Source of the DNA: an uncultured Ruminococcus sp.
GTDB taxonomy: Bacteria > Bacillota > Clostridia > Oscillospirales > Ruminococcaceae
DNA: 7,738 nt
Direction: 5' to 3'
NCBI GenBank assembly: GCA_946612185.1
Contig: CAMOEP010000095.1
Coordinates: forward strand, 1-7,738
Below are positions 1 to 7,600 of the stretch, piece by piece. Numbering within the stretch: the stretch's first letter is position 1; each line of letters begins with the position of its first letter. The translations under genes were made by a program, and so were the position numbers. Under the pieces are notes generated by a model. That model saw only the letters and a program-made list of their open reading frames with translations, was not told the DNA's origin and did not search any database.

Positions 1-103
1 CGTTAAGGCGTACAACAGGAGCGATAGCATTAGTGAAGTGAAGGTCAGAACAGCCGAGGAGTCGAACCTCATCGAGTATTCTGTGGATATTGATTATGCC
101 CAT
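1..103 (-). CDS. pilT: PilT, type IV pilus retraction ATPase (N-terminal fragment)
   Basis: This is the first 34 codons of a gene cut by the left edge of the window. The translation begins MGIINIHRILDEVRLLGCSD and continues with LHFTNAIAPVVRLN. The pattern [AC]SDLHxTxxxxPVVRxN is the signature opening of PilT-family retraction ATPases, whose N-terminal PAS-like domain precedes the RecA-like motor. The ATG at 103 is supported by GGAGGA at 111-116, with a 7-nt spacer. The gene lies 29 bp downstream of pilB in the same orientation, so the two are probably cotranscribed from the promoter region near 1920. In the family, PilT is a cytoplasmic hexameric ATPase that depolymerises pili and powers twitching. 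Walker motifs lie outside the window, so ATPase competence cannot be judged here. A PilB paralogue is unlikely because PilB N-termini look different. Confidence 0.85.
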   Translation of the reverse strand, partial: MGIINIHRILDEVRLLGCSDLHFTNAIAPVVRLN

Positions 104-132
104 GGTTTTTTCCTCCTATTAAAGAATGTATA

Positions 133-1815
133 TTATACAGTAAATGTAGTTCTTACCAGCTCGTCGATAGAAGTCTGACCAGCCTGTACCAGCTCAGAAG
201 CGTTATCACGAAGAAGCTTTGTACCATTAGCCTTAGCAGCCTTCTCGATATCCTCCTTGCCGCCGCCGGCAGCGATGATCTGGGATACCTTAGCAGTACA
301 GTGAATGATCTCGTGGATAGCGGTTCTTCCTCTGTAGCCTGTGTTGTTGCATACAGGGCAGCCAACGGGGTCATAGATCTGGATAGAATCGGTAATACCG
401 ATAAGTTCATTCTCCTCGGCAGTAGTCATTCTGGGAGCTTTACACTCAGGGCAGAGAACCTTTACCAGACGCTGAGCAATAACGCCGATAAGTGAAGTAG
501 CAACCATGTAAGGAGCAACGCCCATATCAACAAGACGTACAACGGTGGAAGCAGCGTCGTTGGTATGAAGTGTGGACAGAACAAGGTGTCCGGTGATAGC
601 GGCACGGATACCGATATCAGCAGTCTCAGTATCACGCATCTCACCGATCATAACGATATCAGGGTCCTGACGGAGGATTGAACGAAGGGCGGCTGCGAAA
701 GTCATACCTGCCTTCTGGTTAACCTGACACTGATTTATACCGTCAATAGCCTTCTCGACAGGGTCCTCAACGGTAACAACGTTAACGTTAGGCTTAGCGA
801 TCTCACCGAGAGCGGCGTAAAGAGTAGTTGTTTTACCTGAACCGGTAGGGCCAGTTACGAGGATAACGCCGTGAGGAACTCGCAGCATCGACTCGAAAAG
901 CTGGTAGTTATAATCTGACATACCCAGGTCAGTGATCTTACGCAGAGCGATCTGACCTGTGGAAAGGATACGGATAACGATCTTCTCACCGTGTACCATA
1001 GGAAGTGAAGATACACGGACATCAAGGGTAGTTCCGTCAACGACCTGAGTGAAACGTCCGTCCTGAGGGATACGCTTCTCAGCGATGTTCATACCGCTGA
1101 TGAGTTTGAGACGAGTAGTCAGAGCGCTGTGAACGGCACTGGAGATGTTCATAAGTTCAACCAGGTCGCCGTTAACTCTGATACGAATTCTTGTATACTT
1201 CTCGAAAGGCTCGATATGAATATCGGTAGCGTCGGCTCTGTATGAGTTTTCGATGATAGTAGTAGCAAGCTTAACGATAGGAGCATTCTCAACACGATCC
1301 TGAGCTTCCTTATCAGCAGCCATATTACCCAGGTCGCCGCCGTTCATTGCAGCCAGCTCGTCGGTGAGTGAGTCAACGTTCTGCATTGAGTAGCACTTAC
1401 CGATAGCCCTGTTGATAGCACTGGTAGTTGCCAGAACAGGTCTTGTATCCATACCTGTTGATACCTTGATATCTTCCAGAACGATGAAGTTTACAGGGTC
1501 ATTTGTAGCAACAGTCAGACGCTTACCTGTGATATTGATAGCAATAACGGTATGCTTTCTTGCAAGCGCCTCAGGGATCTTGTTGACAGCTTCTGTGTTG
1601 ATCTCGATATTCTCAAGGTCAACGTACTGAACATTGAGTTTGCCGGCGAGAGCCTTGGTGAAATTAGTTTCAGACATTACACCCAGCTCAACAACAACGT
1701 CGCCGAACTTCTTTGTTCCGTTTGACTCCTTCTGAGCAGTCAGGACTTTCTGAAGCTGCTCTTCAGTAATGAGTCCCTCGCTGACCAGGTAGTCGCCGAT
1801 TCTTTCGTTTCTCAT
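133..1815 (-). CDS. pilB: PilB/GspE-family type IV pilus extension ATPase with MshEN domain
   Basis: This 560-residue protein has the normal length for PilB. Residues 5-28 and 36-59 form two tandem MshEN-type motifs (R-I-G...LVSEGLITEEQL...Q, then K-F-G...LGVMSE). The linker and N2 domain follow, then the RecA-like motor. Walker A is GPTGSGKT at 322-329. The Asp box contains EDPVE near 350. Walker B is around 384-395 (DPDIVMIGEMRD). The His box is TGHLVLSTLHTND at 408-420. A zinc tetracysteine is present as CPEC (455-458) and CPVC (486-489). All catalytic signatures are intact. The family forms a cytoplasmic hexamer at the base of the pilus machine and hydrolyses ATP to add pilin subunits through PilC. 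The ATG at 1815 has GGAGGT at 1821-1826 with a 5-nt spacer. It is the first gene of a leftward unit with pilT and is divergent from pilD. Confidence 0.96.
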   Translation of the reverse strand: MRNERIGDYLVSEGLITEEQLQKVLTAQKESNGTKKFGDVVVELGVMSETNFTKALAGKLNVQYVDLENIEINTEAVNKIPEALARKHTVIAINITGKRLTVATNDPVNFIVLEDIKVSTGMDTRPVLATTSAINRAIGKCYSMQNVDSLTDELAAMNGGDLGNMAADKEAQDRVENAPIVKLATTIIENSYRADATDIHIEPFEKYTRIRIRVNGDLVELMNISSAVHSALTTRLKLISGMNIAEKRIPQDGRFTQVVDGTTLDVRVSSLPMVHGEKIVIRILSTGQIALRKITDLGMSDYNYQLFESMLRVPHGVILVTGPTGSGKTTTLYAALGEIAKPNVNVVTVEDPVEKAIDGINQCQVNQKAGMTFAAALRSILRQDPDIVMIGEMRDTETADIGIRAAITGHLVLSTLHTNDAASTVVRLVDMGVAPYMVATSLIGVIAQRLVKVLCPECKAPRMTTAEENELIGITDSIQIYDPVGCPVCNNTGYRGRTAIHEIIHCTAKVSQIIAAGGGKEDIEKAAKANGTKLLRDNASELVQAGQTSIDELVRTTFTV

Positions 1816-1877
1816 AACAAACCTCCGCTTATTTTTTTCAGAGCCGCAAAAAATTACTGCAAACTCTTAATTTACAC

Positions 1878-1905
1878 TTGAAAAATAATAGAATTATGGT
1901 ATAAT
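1878..1905 (+). promoter_or_regulatory. Putative sigma-A promoter of pilD
   Basis: A TTGAAA -35 box (1878-1883) is separated by 16 nt from a perfect TATAAT -10 box (1900-1905). TG at 1897-1898 gives an extended -10 (TGnTATAAT). The predicted start point is near 1911-1913, leaving a leader of about 30 nt before the pilD ATG at 1941. The -10 box lies inside the left arm of the inverted repeat at 1900-1926. The assignment rests on consensus match only. Confidence 0.75.
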
Positions 1906-1926
1906 AGATTTATCAAATCTATTATA
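1900..1926. repeat. Perfect 12-bp inverted repeat over the pilD/pilB promoters; candidate operator
   Basis: The arm TATAATAGATTT (1900-1911) and the arm AAATCTATTATA (1915-1926) are perfect reverse complements around a 3-nt centre (ATC). Each arm contains a TATAAT hexamer, one per strand. The pilD transcript is predicted to start near the dyad centre, so most of the left arm would not be transcribed in that direction. This argues for a DNA-level role, such as binding of a dimeric regulator or RNA polymerase competition, rather than an RNA hairpin. The repeat is AT-rich, so chance is less negligible than for a mixed-composition palindrome of this length. No regulator gene is visible nearby. 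Confidence 0.6.
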
Positions 1927-1949
1927 AAGGGGGTGAACTCATGTTTGAA
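1921..1949 (-). promoter_or_regulatory. Putative promoter of pilB-pilT, opposed to the pilD promoter
   Basis: On the minus strand TTCAAA (1949-1944) lies 17 nt before TATAAT (1926-1921). The predicted start is near 1913-1915, giving an approximately 99-nt leader before the pilB ATG at 1815. The -10 is perfect but the -35 is only a partial match to TTGACA. The box also spans the pilD start codon. The TATAAT could exist merely because it is the mirror of the pilD -10 in the palindrome. Other AT-rich hexamers between 1885 and 1900 were less convincing because their spacings are wrong. Confidence 0.4.
1927..1935 (+). promoter_or_regulatory. Strong ribosome binding site of pilD
   Basis: AAGGGGGTGA-like sequence precedes the ATG at 1941 by about 5-7 nt and is nearly the full anti-SD complement (AAGGAGGTGA). 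It fixes the pilD start at 1941 and directly abuts the right end of the inverted repeat. Confidence 0.8.
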
Positions 1950-2798
1950 TTCGAGAATATGCTCCACAATGAGTTTACGGAGCTCCCGTTCAAGATCATA
2001 ATTTACACCATAGTGTTTATTGTCGGCATCTGCATCGGCAGCTTCCTGAATGTAGTAATACTCAGGCTTCCCCAGGAAAACCCTGAGGACAGGTCGCTGA
2101 CTAAGAAGTCATCGCACTGCATGACCTGCGGTACGCCAATAAGACCGATAGACCTTATACCCGTATTCAGCTGGCTGTTCCTTCGTGGAAAATGTCATAG
2201 CTGCGGGGCAAAGATCTCTGCCAGATATCCTATCGTGGAGAGTCTTAATGGTATAATGTATGTGCTTACATTCTGGGTGCTTGACATTAATGCTAAAGCC
2301 ATAATAACCTGCGTTCTTATGTCGCTGCTCATCATTGTAGCCTTCATGGACTGGGATACCAAAGAGATTGATATGGTCATTGTTGGTATCATATTCCTTC
2401 TCGCCATACCCTCAGCAATATTCGAGGAAGATTTTGAGATAGGCAGCCATATATTAGGAGCAATGATAGTCAGTGTTCCGTTCTTCATAATCGGAGAGAT
2501 CAGCCGCATCTTCATAAAGAAGAAGTACGGTGAAGACTTCCGTGGCATTGAGCTTGGCGACACGATACTTATGATCGCTGCCGGCGCTCTGCTGGGAACA
2601 CAGGCTGTTATCGTTTCAGCATTGCTTGGTATCATAATCTGCGCACTCATCGGCATAATCCACTATATTGCAACAGGTGACAAGACCGTAGCATTCGGCC
2701 CTGGACTTGCAATAGGAATTGCCATAAGCGCACTCTGGGGTGACCAGATAGCTAACTGGTACTTAGGAATGCTTGTGGTTGAGGAAACTGTATCATAA
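1941..2798 (+). CDS. pilD: PilD, type IV prepilin leader peptidase / N-methyltransferase
   Basis: This 285-residue polytopic membrane protein has the usual family length. The N-terminal GSFLNVVILRLP (33-44) is the family hallmark. A cytoplasmic domain follows with two CxxC pairs, C60/C63 and C85/C88, the zinc-binding set tied to the methyltransferase half. The aspartyl protease half has D137 in FMDWDTKEID and D207 in ELGDTIL, then FGPGLAIG near 252-259. Several hydrophobic helices lie between these, at roughly 17-40, 118-136, 144-160, 168-190 and 208-270. By family knowledge it cleaves prepilins after the leader Gly and methylates the new N-terminus at the inner face of the membrane. Its likely substrates are the two prepilins at 3985 and 4604 and the PilX-like protein. 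Oddly, the canonical GxGD motif reads E-L-G-D. It is transcribed alone, opposite to both neighbouring units. Confidence 0.95.
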   Translation: MFEFENMLHNEFTELPFKIIIYTIVFIVGICIGSFLNVVILRLPQENPEDRSLTKKSSHCMTCGTPIRPIDLIPVFSWLFLRGKCHSCGAKISARYPIVESLNGIMYVLTFWVLDINAKAIITCVLMSLLIIVAFMDWDTKEIDMVIVGIIFLLAIPSAIFEEDFEIGSHILGAMIVSVPFFIIGEISRIFIKKKYGEDFRGIELGDTILMIAAGALLGTQAVIVSALLGIIICALIGIIHYIATGDKTVAFGPGLAIGIAISALWGDQIANWYLGMLVVEETVS

Positions 2799-2809
2799 GT
2801 AAATAAAAT

Positions 2810-2852
2810 TACAGGCAGCAGCAATTATATTGACTGCTGCCTGTATTTTTTT
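2810..2852. terminator. Rho-independent terminator between convergent genes
   Basis: A 12-bp perfect stem (2810-2821 paired with 2834-2845; core ACAGGCAGCAG / CTGCTGCCTGT) closes a 12-nt AT-rich loop and is followed on the plus strand by seven T residues (2846-2852). It lies 11 bp after the pilD stop. On the minus strand, where it follows the PilW-like gene stop at 2855, the tail is a weaker ATTTTATTT. It is thus strong for pilD and plausible for the pilin operon. Confidence 0.9.
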
Positions 2853-2854
2853 AC

Positions 2855-3985
2855 TTATTTAAGCTCATCAGCATAAGAGAATATAAAGAATATATCCTGT
2901 GTAAAGTCGAAATCTGCTTCGTTATTTGAAGTATCGAAATCGGAATCGAGATACATGAATGAAGGTGAAATAGAAGTACTTCTGTTATCCTTCTGATTCT
3001 GTATCTTCTCAGCCGGGTCTACACCGGGAGTAACGATGTTTCTGTTAGCGCCCCAGTAGTATCTGCCCTGGGAATTACCCTTTCTCTCAATGATATTGAT
3101 GAGAGGAGTGCTGTTTGTAGTAACAGTACAGGGAAGATTGAACAGGCGGTAGCCGTTTGAATCGTCAGACACGCCCTTTTCCTGGTCGAGAACGATCGAA
3201 AGCTGAATAGTAGGATTGCTCGGTACGAACTTAACCTTCTCTCCATTAACTTCATTTTCCAGCGCTCTGCCTTCACCGACATTTATGAACTTTGATGCGC
3301 CAAGTGTATAGTTGAAGTCATAAACTGCATCAGATGCCTGGAAGTAAGCAGGGTTCAGTTCGATAGAAGGAGTAGGTGCTGTTCCGGGAGCAATAGATGT
3401 GAATGAATCAAAATCGTAAGTTCTCAGCGAAATCTGACCAGCTATCTCACCAACAGCAGTATCTTCAAAGTTATCAGGATCATTGATAAGACGCATTACA
3501 TAGATCTTACCGTTAACTGCTTTATAGTTGTCAGGATTTTTCAGTGCAGAAGACGAAGTGTCATTAGGCTGAACGATCTGATCGTAATACTCATACCTGT
3601 AAGCCTCAACAATGCTTGCAAGGTCGCCATTATCAGCAAGAGCGTTACCGTTGCCAAGTTCTATCTGGTAATCAGAATCAGGAACAGGATTCACTGTAAG
3701 CGCTTTGTCATTCTGTCTCTTATTTGAGATGATATGAGCATTGGGGATATTATCGCTTGTAACGACCCAGAGGTTATCGGCGTACTTGAGTTTAGTGTCG
3801 ATATACACCTGAATATCGTTAGCATAGTTGTAGGTTCTTGAACTTACTGCGGTGTTCTTGAAGATCTTTGAAACCGGGTCAGCCATTGACATTACAGCAA
3901 CCATGAGGATACTGAACAGCGCCATAACTATAATGAGTTCCAAGAGAGTAAAACCCTTCTTGACAGCTCTTTTCGTGTTATTCAT
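2855..3985 (-). CDS. PilW/PulJ-like type IV minor prepilin
   Basis: A 376-residue prepilin. The short basic leader MNNTKRAVKKG ends at G11, followed by FTLLE with the conserved +5 glutamate at residue 16, then a hydrophobic helix (LIIVMALFSILMVAVMSM) to about residue 34. This is the class-a type IV pilin N-terminus cleaved by PilD. The mature protein would be 365 residues, long for a pilin. The remaining globular part is acidic and Asn/Asp-rich, and I recognise no domain in it. The PilW/PulJ call rests on size, the N-terminal helix and its place after a PilV-like and a PilX-like gene. The ATG at 3985 has GGAGGTG (3991-3997) with a 5-nt spacer, 13 bp after the upstream stop. It is the last gene of the operon and ends just before the hairpin at 2810-2852. 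The exact subfamily is uncertain; that it is a prepilin is not. Confidence 0.88.
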   Translation of the reverse strand: MNNTKRAVKKGFTLLELIIVMALFSILMVAVMSMADPVSKIFKNTAVSSRTYNYANDIQVYIDTKLKYADNLWVVTSDNIPNAHIISNKRQNDKALTVNPVPDSDYQIELGNGNALADNGDLASIVEAYRYEYYDQIVQPNDTSSSALKNPDNYKAVNGKIYVMRLINDPDNFEDTAVGEIAGQISLRTYDFDSFTSIAPGTAPTPSIELNPAYFQASDAVYDFNYTLGASKFINVGEGRALENEVNGEKVKFVPSNPTIQLSIVLDQEKGVSDDSNGYRLFNLPCTVTTNSTPLINIIERKGNSQGRYYWGANRNIVTPGVDPAEKIQNQKDNRSTSISPSFMYLDSDFDTSNNEADFDFTQDIFFIFSYADELK

Positions 3986-3998
3986 CAGCGCACCTCCA

Positions 3999-4604
3999 TC
4001 AAGTAGTTGTAGTCTCAGTAACTACTTCAATGTCATTGATGAATTCCATATTCAGACCGCCGTTGGGGTCTTCCAGATACTTCTGGAGTTCCTCGGCTGT
4101 CATGCCATCAGTGTAAATTGAAATAGTGTCATAGAGATTACCTGTAAGGTCTGAATGAGTATCAAGCTTACCGCTTACGACCTGACCATACTTTGAAACG
4201 GTATCCTCAAAGCCCTTGGACGGGTCATTGGGGTCTTTCAGCTTGTAGTAGCTGCCCTGGAGAGTGTCTTTAACAGAACCGTCAGCATTATGCTCTACCA
4301 TTTCAACAGAGATATCGATAGTAGAAGCAGGGAATGTAGCTACAATAGGTTGATTTGCTGCATCTGTAGCTAATTCTTTTCCGCCGTGACCGTCATCAAC
4401 ATACACAAAACCGTGGTCAGGGCTTCCGCTTACAGCGTAAGGTGTCTGCTCAGCGACTTTGGTTTTGAGGTTTGTAGTTGCCTTAGTTGTATTGTCTACA
4501 GTTACGCCCAGCCTGATAAGGATCAGGCTAAGCGCAGCTAAAACAGCAATTGCGATAATGCACTCAAGAAGGGTCATGCCTTTAAGAGTTCTTTTCTTTT
4601 TCAT
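3999..4604 (-). CDS. PilV/GspI-like type IV minor prepilin
   Basis: A 201-residue prepilin. The leader MKKKRTLKG ends at G9; the mature end is MTLLE with the +5 glutamate at residue 14, then a hydrophobic helix (CIIAIAVLAALSLILIRLGV) to about residue 34. M rather than F at +1 is a tolerated variant in the family. TLLE followed by an Ala-rich helix is typical of PilV/GspI proteins. The mature part (192 residues) is acidic with a Thr-rich tail (TETTTT). No named domain is visible beyond the pilin helix. The ATG at 4604 has AAGGAGG (4614-4620) with a 9-nt spacer, and this SD overlaps the stop codon of the upstream PilX-like gene. It lies between the PilX-like and PilW-like genes and probably joins them in a tip or priming complex. 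Confidence 0.88.
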   Translation of the reverse strand: MKKKRTLKGMTLLECIIAIAVLAALSLILIRLGVTVDNTTKATTNLKTKVAEQTPYAVSGSPDHGFVYVDDGHGGKELATDAANQPIVATFPASTIDISVEMVEHNADGSVKDTLQGSYYKLKDPNDPSKGFEDTVSKYGQVVSGKLDTHSDLTGNLYDTISIYTDGMTAEELQKYLEDPNGGLNMEFINDIEVVTETTTT

Positions 4605-4613
4605 AAAAACACG

Positions 4614-4622
4614 CCTCCTTTA
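4614..4622 (-). promoter_or_regulatory. Shine-Dalgarno overlapping the upstream stop (coupling site)
   Basis: On the minus strand the TAA stop of the PilX-like gene (4622-4620) runs directly into AGGAGG (4619-4614), which serves the PilV-like ATG at 4604. A ribosome terminating on the first gene would sit on the SD of the second, so their translation is probably coupled and their stoichiometry linked. Confidence 0.65.
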
Positions 4623-7600
4623 GTTAGATGAGAAGTACTCGTACTCGAAGTAGCCGACACCGGTCTTGATAGTACCAGCATTTCCGCCGCCGCCTTCCTT
4701 AACGAGTGCGAATGTAAGGTTGTTCTCTGAAGATGAACCGTCATAAATAACGTTTCCAATCCATGCAGGATTGATAGAAAATGTTTTGCCACGCTCATCT
4801 ACATAGTTTACAGTGATAGGACCAGTACCTGTAGCTGTCTTAACAGAAGTTTTAGGACATCTTCCATAACCAGTAATAAGGCAGTTGTTGCTTACTTCAA
4901 TGTAAGAGCCCTCTGTACCGTAGTAGTAGATGTGGAGTGACTGATTATACTTAATAGTAGCATTGTCCTTCATAGCCAAGTTGGAATAGATGCTTGATCT
5001 GTTGGTAAGCTTCAAATAATCCTTAATGAAGAACTTAACATCGCCACCAGCATTAGAGTTAACAACGATCTTTGCCTCACCGCTACCGCCGAGTTCAACT
5101 TTATCCAGAATTACCCAGATCTCAGTGTCAGGCTCAATAACAATAGTCTCATTGCTTATAGAACCAGAGATAACACAACTCTTTTTGATAACACCATTTG
5201 TCTGTACAGTAGGATCAGTATAATCCTTATCTACATTAGCAGGCTCAGTTGTAGGATATTTTGCAGAATCGAATTCCATATCTTCTGTTCCAGGAATTTT
5301 ACGGTAAGAAATTTTGCTTTGCATATCGTCCAGTGTCATGATGAACTGGTTTGTATCTGTTGACTTCTGGAATTTACCACCTACAACAGAGCCGTAGATA
5401 ATGTCCTTTTCCATTTTAGCAGGATAGATAGTATCACCGCTTTTGCCAGTCCATGCAGCGATTTTTTCGATATTATCGCCGCTATTCATAGCCTCTGCTT
5501 CGGTTACTATGTTGTTGCTTGTATCTAAATAAATGCTTGCATTGGAAGAAGTGTAGTTCTTTGAAGAATCGACAGGATCCGGGATAGAGAACTCATAGTA
5601 ACCTGTTGAGATCGGGATAGAAGCGAATGCGATCTGTGCCGGGCCGCCAGGAGCGAGCGTATCATAGTAAGTACACTCCAGATCCTCGATAGGTGTAGAA
5701 GCAGGATCAATAATAGTACCATTACCTGAGCCGTCAAGAACAGCATTGCCGTTAACGTCAGCAAGGTAATATGTCCATGTTTCGCCCATGGGGATACGCT
5801 CATCAGTTACATTGCCGTCAACATCTGCTCTGAAGAAGCTTTCAGCATCAGCAACAGGAGCAGCACCAGCGATCTCATTACCGTCCTTATCAACAGGATA
5901 GTATTTCAGTCCCTCAGAAGCATCATAATTAGTAACACGGGTATTTGTAGTTGTATCTACAAGAATCGTATCAGGTGTCTGACCACCATTTGCACCCAAA
6001 TCTATGCTCTGGCTACCGTCAGGAGACGTATAGATCTTATGATTCTGGTCATAATAAGGAGCATAGTCCAGTGTCCACTCATCATAGTCATCAGCATTTG
6101 CAGCATTCCACCAACCGGGAAGTTCCTCATCGGGGTATACATACTGCCACTCATCGCCTCTCTTACCCTTTACATAGGTAGGAGCATTGCCATCTCCATC
6201 AAGATGATTGTTTACTTCATTTTCATTGATGTCATGACTTACACCATTAGGAGAAGTTCTCTGATACTTATAACCAGAAGGTGAAAGACTCCATTCCTCA
6301 ACGTTTGATTCAAAGACAGCAATATTGGGGTATGCATAGTTGGATACCTTGATATTCTCTACCTTCTTGTACTGAGAACCGATACCTGCGGGAATGTAAG
6401 TACCATAAAGCTTTCTGTAACCGGCTTTCACAGTAGCACCGCCGGTAAGAGTATCATTGTAAATCATTTTTCCAGGCTTCATTGTGCAATGTTCTTTGCC
6501 GGTAATTGTACCACCAACGACTAAATCGCCGTCTATATCTACATCAGCATTAAAAGTAACATTACCTTCAACACGGACATCACCAGTCAAATGCATTTTG
6601 CTATTAAATACAACATTACCCTTAGAGTAAATATTACCGCCAGAACTATAATTCTGATTATTAGTTTTGTTAAATACAGAACTTGCCCAATTATATAAAT
6701 TGTTCTGAGCGCCACTGTTGCCAATAGTACTGGTCTTTCCAGCATCCATAAGATAAATATCGCCAGCCATTTCTATACTCTGGAACGGATTAATTGAGCC
6801 TATTGAGCCTGCAAACAGGTTATATGGTGAAACGTTATTTAACGTCACGCCATTAACATTACCATTATCATTATAAGAATCAGCTTTGCCTATATGAATT
6901 TGTCCGCCTTCAAGAGGATTAGGACCAGCAAGCGCGGAAAAATCAGCATTTGGCAAATAACTCAAATCTCCCTCTATAAACATATACGGAATATCTTTTT
7001 GAGTATAGTCACTCGTCATGCTATAGTCAATATTAACATATAAGTTATTATCAACATACATATTTCCTCTTACAACCATAGACTGTTTAGGCTGAATGAC
7101 GTGTATACAAGACTGGTTATTTATAAGAGCATTTTCATTTAAGAAAACTAAAGGTGAGTATATCTGCGAATCATTCTTAATCTTAGTGACACCGCCGCCG
7201 TTAGTTGTAAGTCCAACAGCGAGAGGAGAGTAGATATAGTTTGCAGTACCGCCTCCGCCATCAAAACTTGCATCACCGCCGGCGTAAAGACCGATATCAT
7301 CGGAAGGAACATTGTTTGACAGACCGACCTTATTCAGGAGGGCGGAAACTGTCTTTTCTTCCTTACCAACTCTTGCAGTAACAGTGATCTTGACCTGAGT
7401 AGCCGCCTGCCAAACCTCTGCACTGGGGTTGTTAAGGTCGAATTTGCCGTGAACATACTTGCCTGATGTTGAAAGAGGCTCGATAGTTATAGCATTCTCA
7501 ATATAATTGCCACTCGCATCATAGTATCCGATATGACCCAGGCTCGGATCATTGATGGATACTGTCGGGTGATAGGTTTTATCAAGATTCTGAACGGCTG

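Noticed and set aside
1871..1876. TTTACA as the pilD -35 box
   Set aside because: It would give a 23-nt spacer to TATAAT; TTGAAA at 1878 gives 16 nt.
1900..1926. RNA hairpin or riboswitch in the pilD leader
   Set aside because: The predicted start near 1912 leaves the left arm untranscribed in the pilD direction, and no known riboswitch core is visible.
2195..2656. A 153-codon open frame antisense to pilD
   Set aside because: No SD, and it is fully antisense to a well-conserved gene; the composition is a shadow of the pilD codons.
5525..5803. A 92-codon frame overlapping the PilX-like gene in another minus-strand frame
   Set aside because: Low-complexity Leu/Ser translation typical of an out-of-frame shadow; no SD or family resemblance.
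5706..5903. EF-hand or dockerin calcium loops (DKDGN, DVDGN, DVNGN)
   Set aside because: The first Asp of DxDxDG and the terminal Glu are missing in all copies, and there is no paired helix pattern as in dockerin.
5469..6035. Choline-/glucan-binding cell-wall repeats
   Set aside because: The aromatic pair and ~20-residue period are suggestive, but the Trp and the MxTG/GW half of those repeats are absent.
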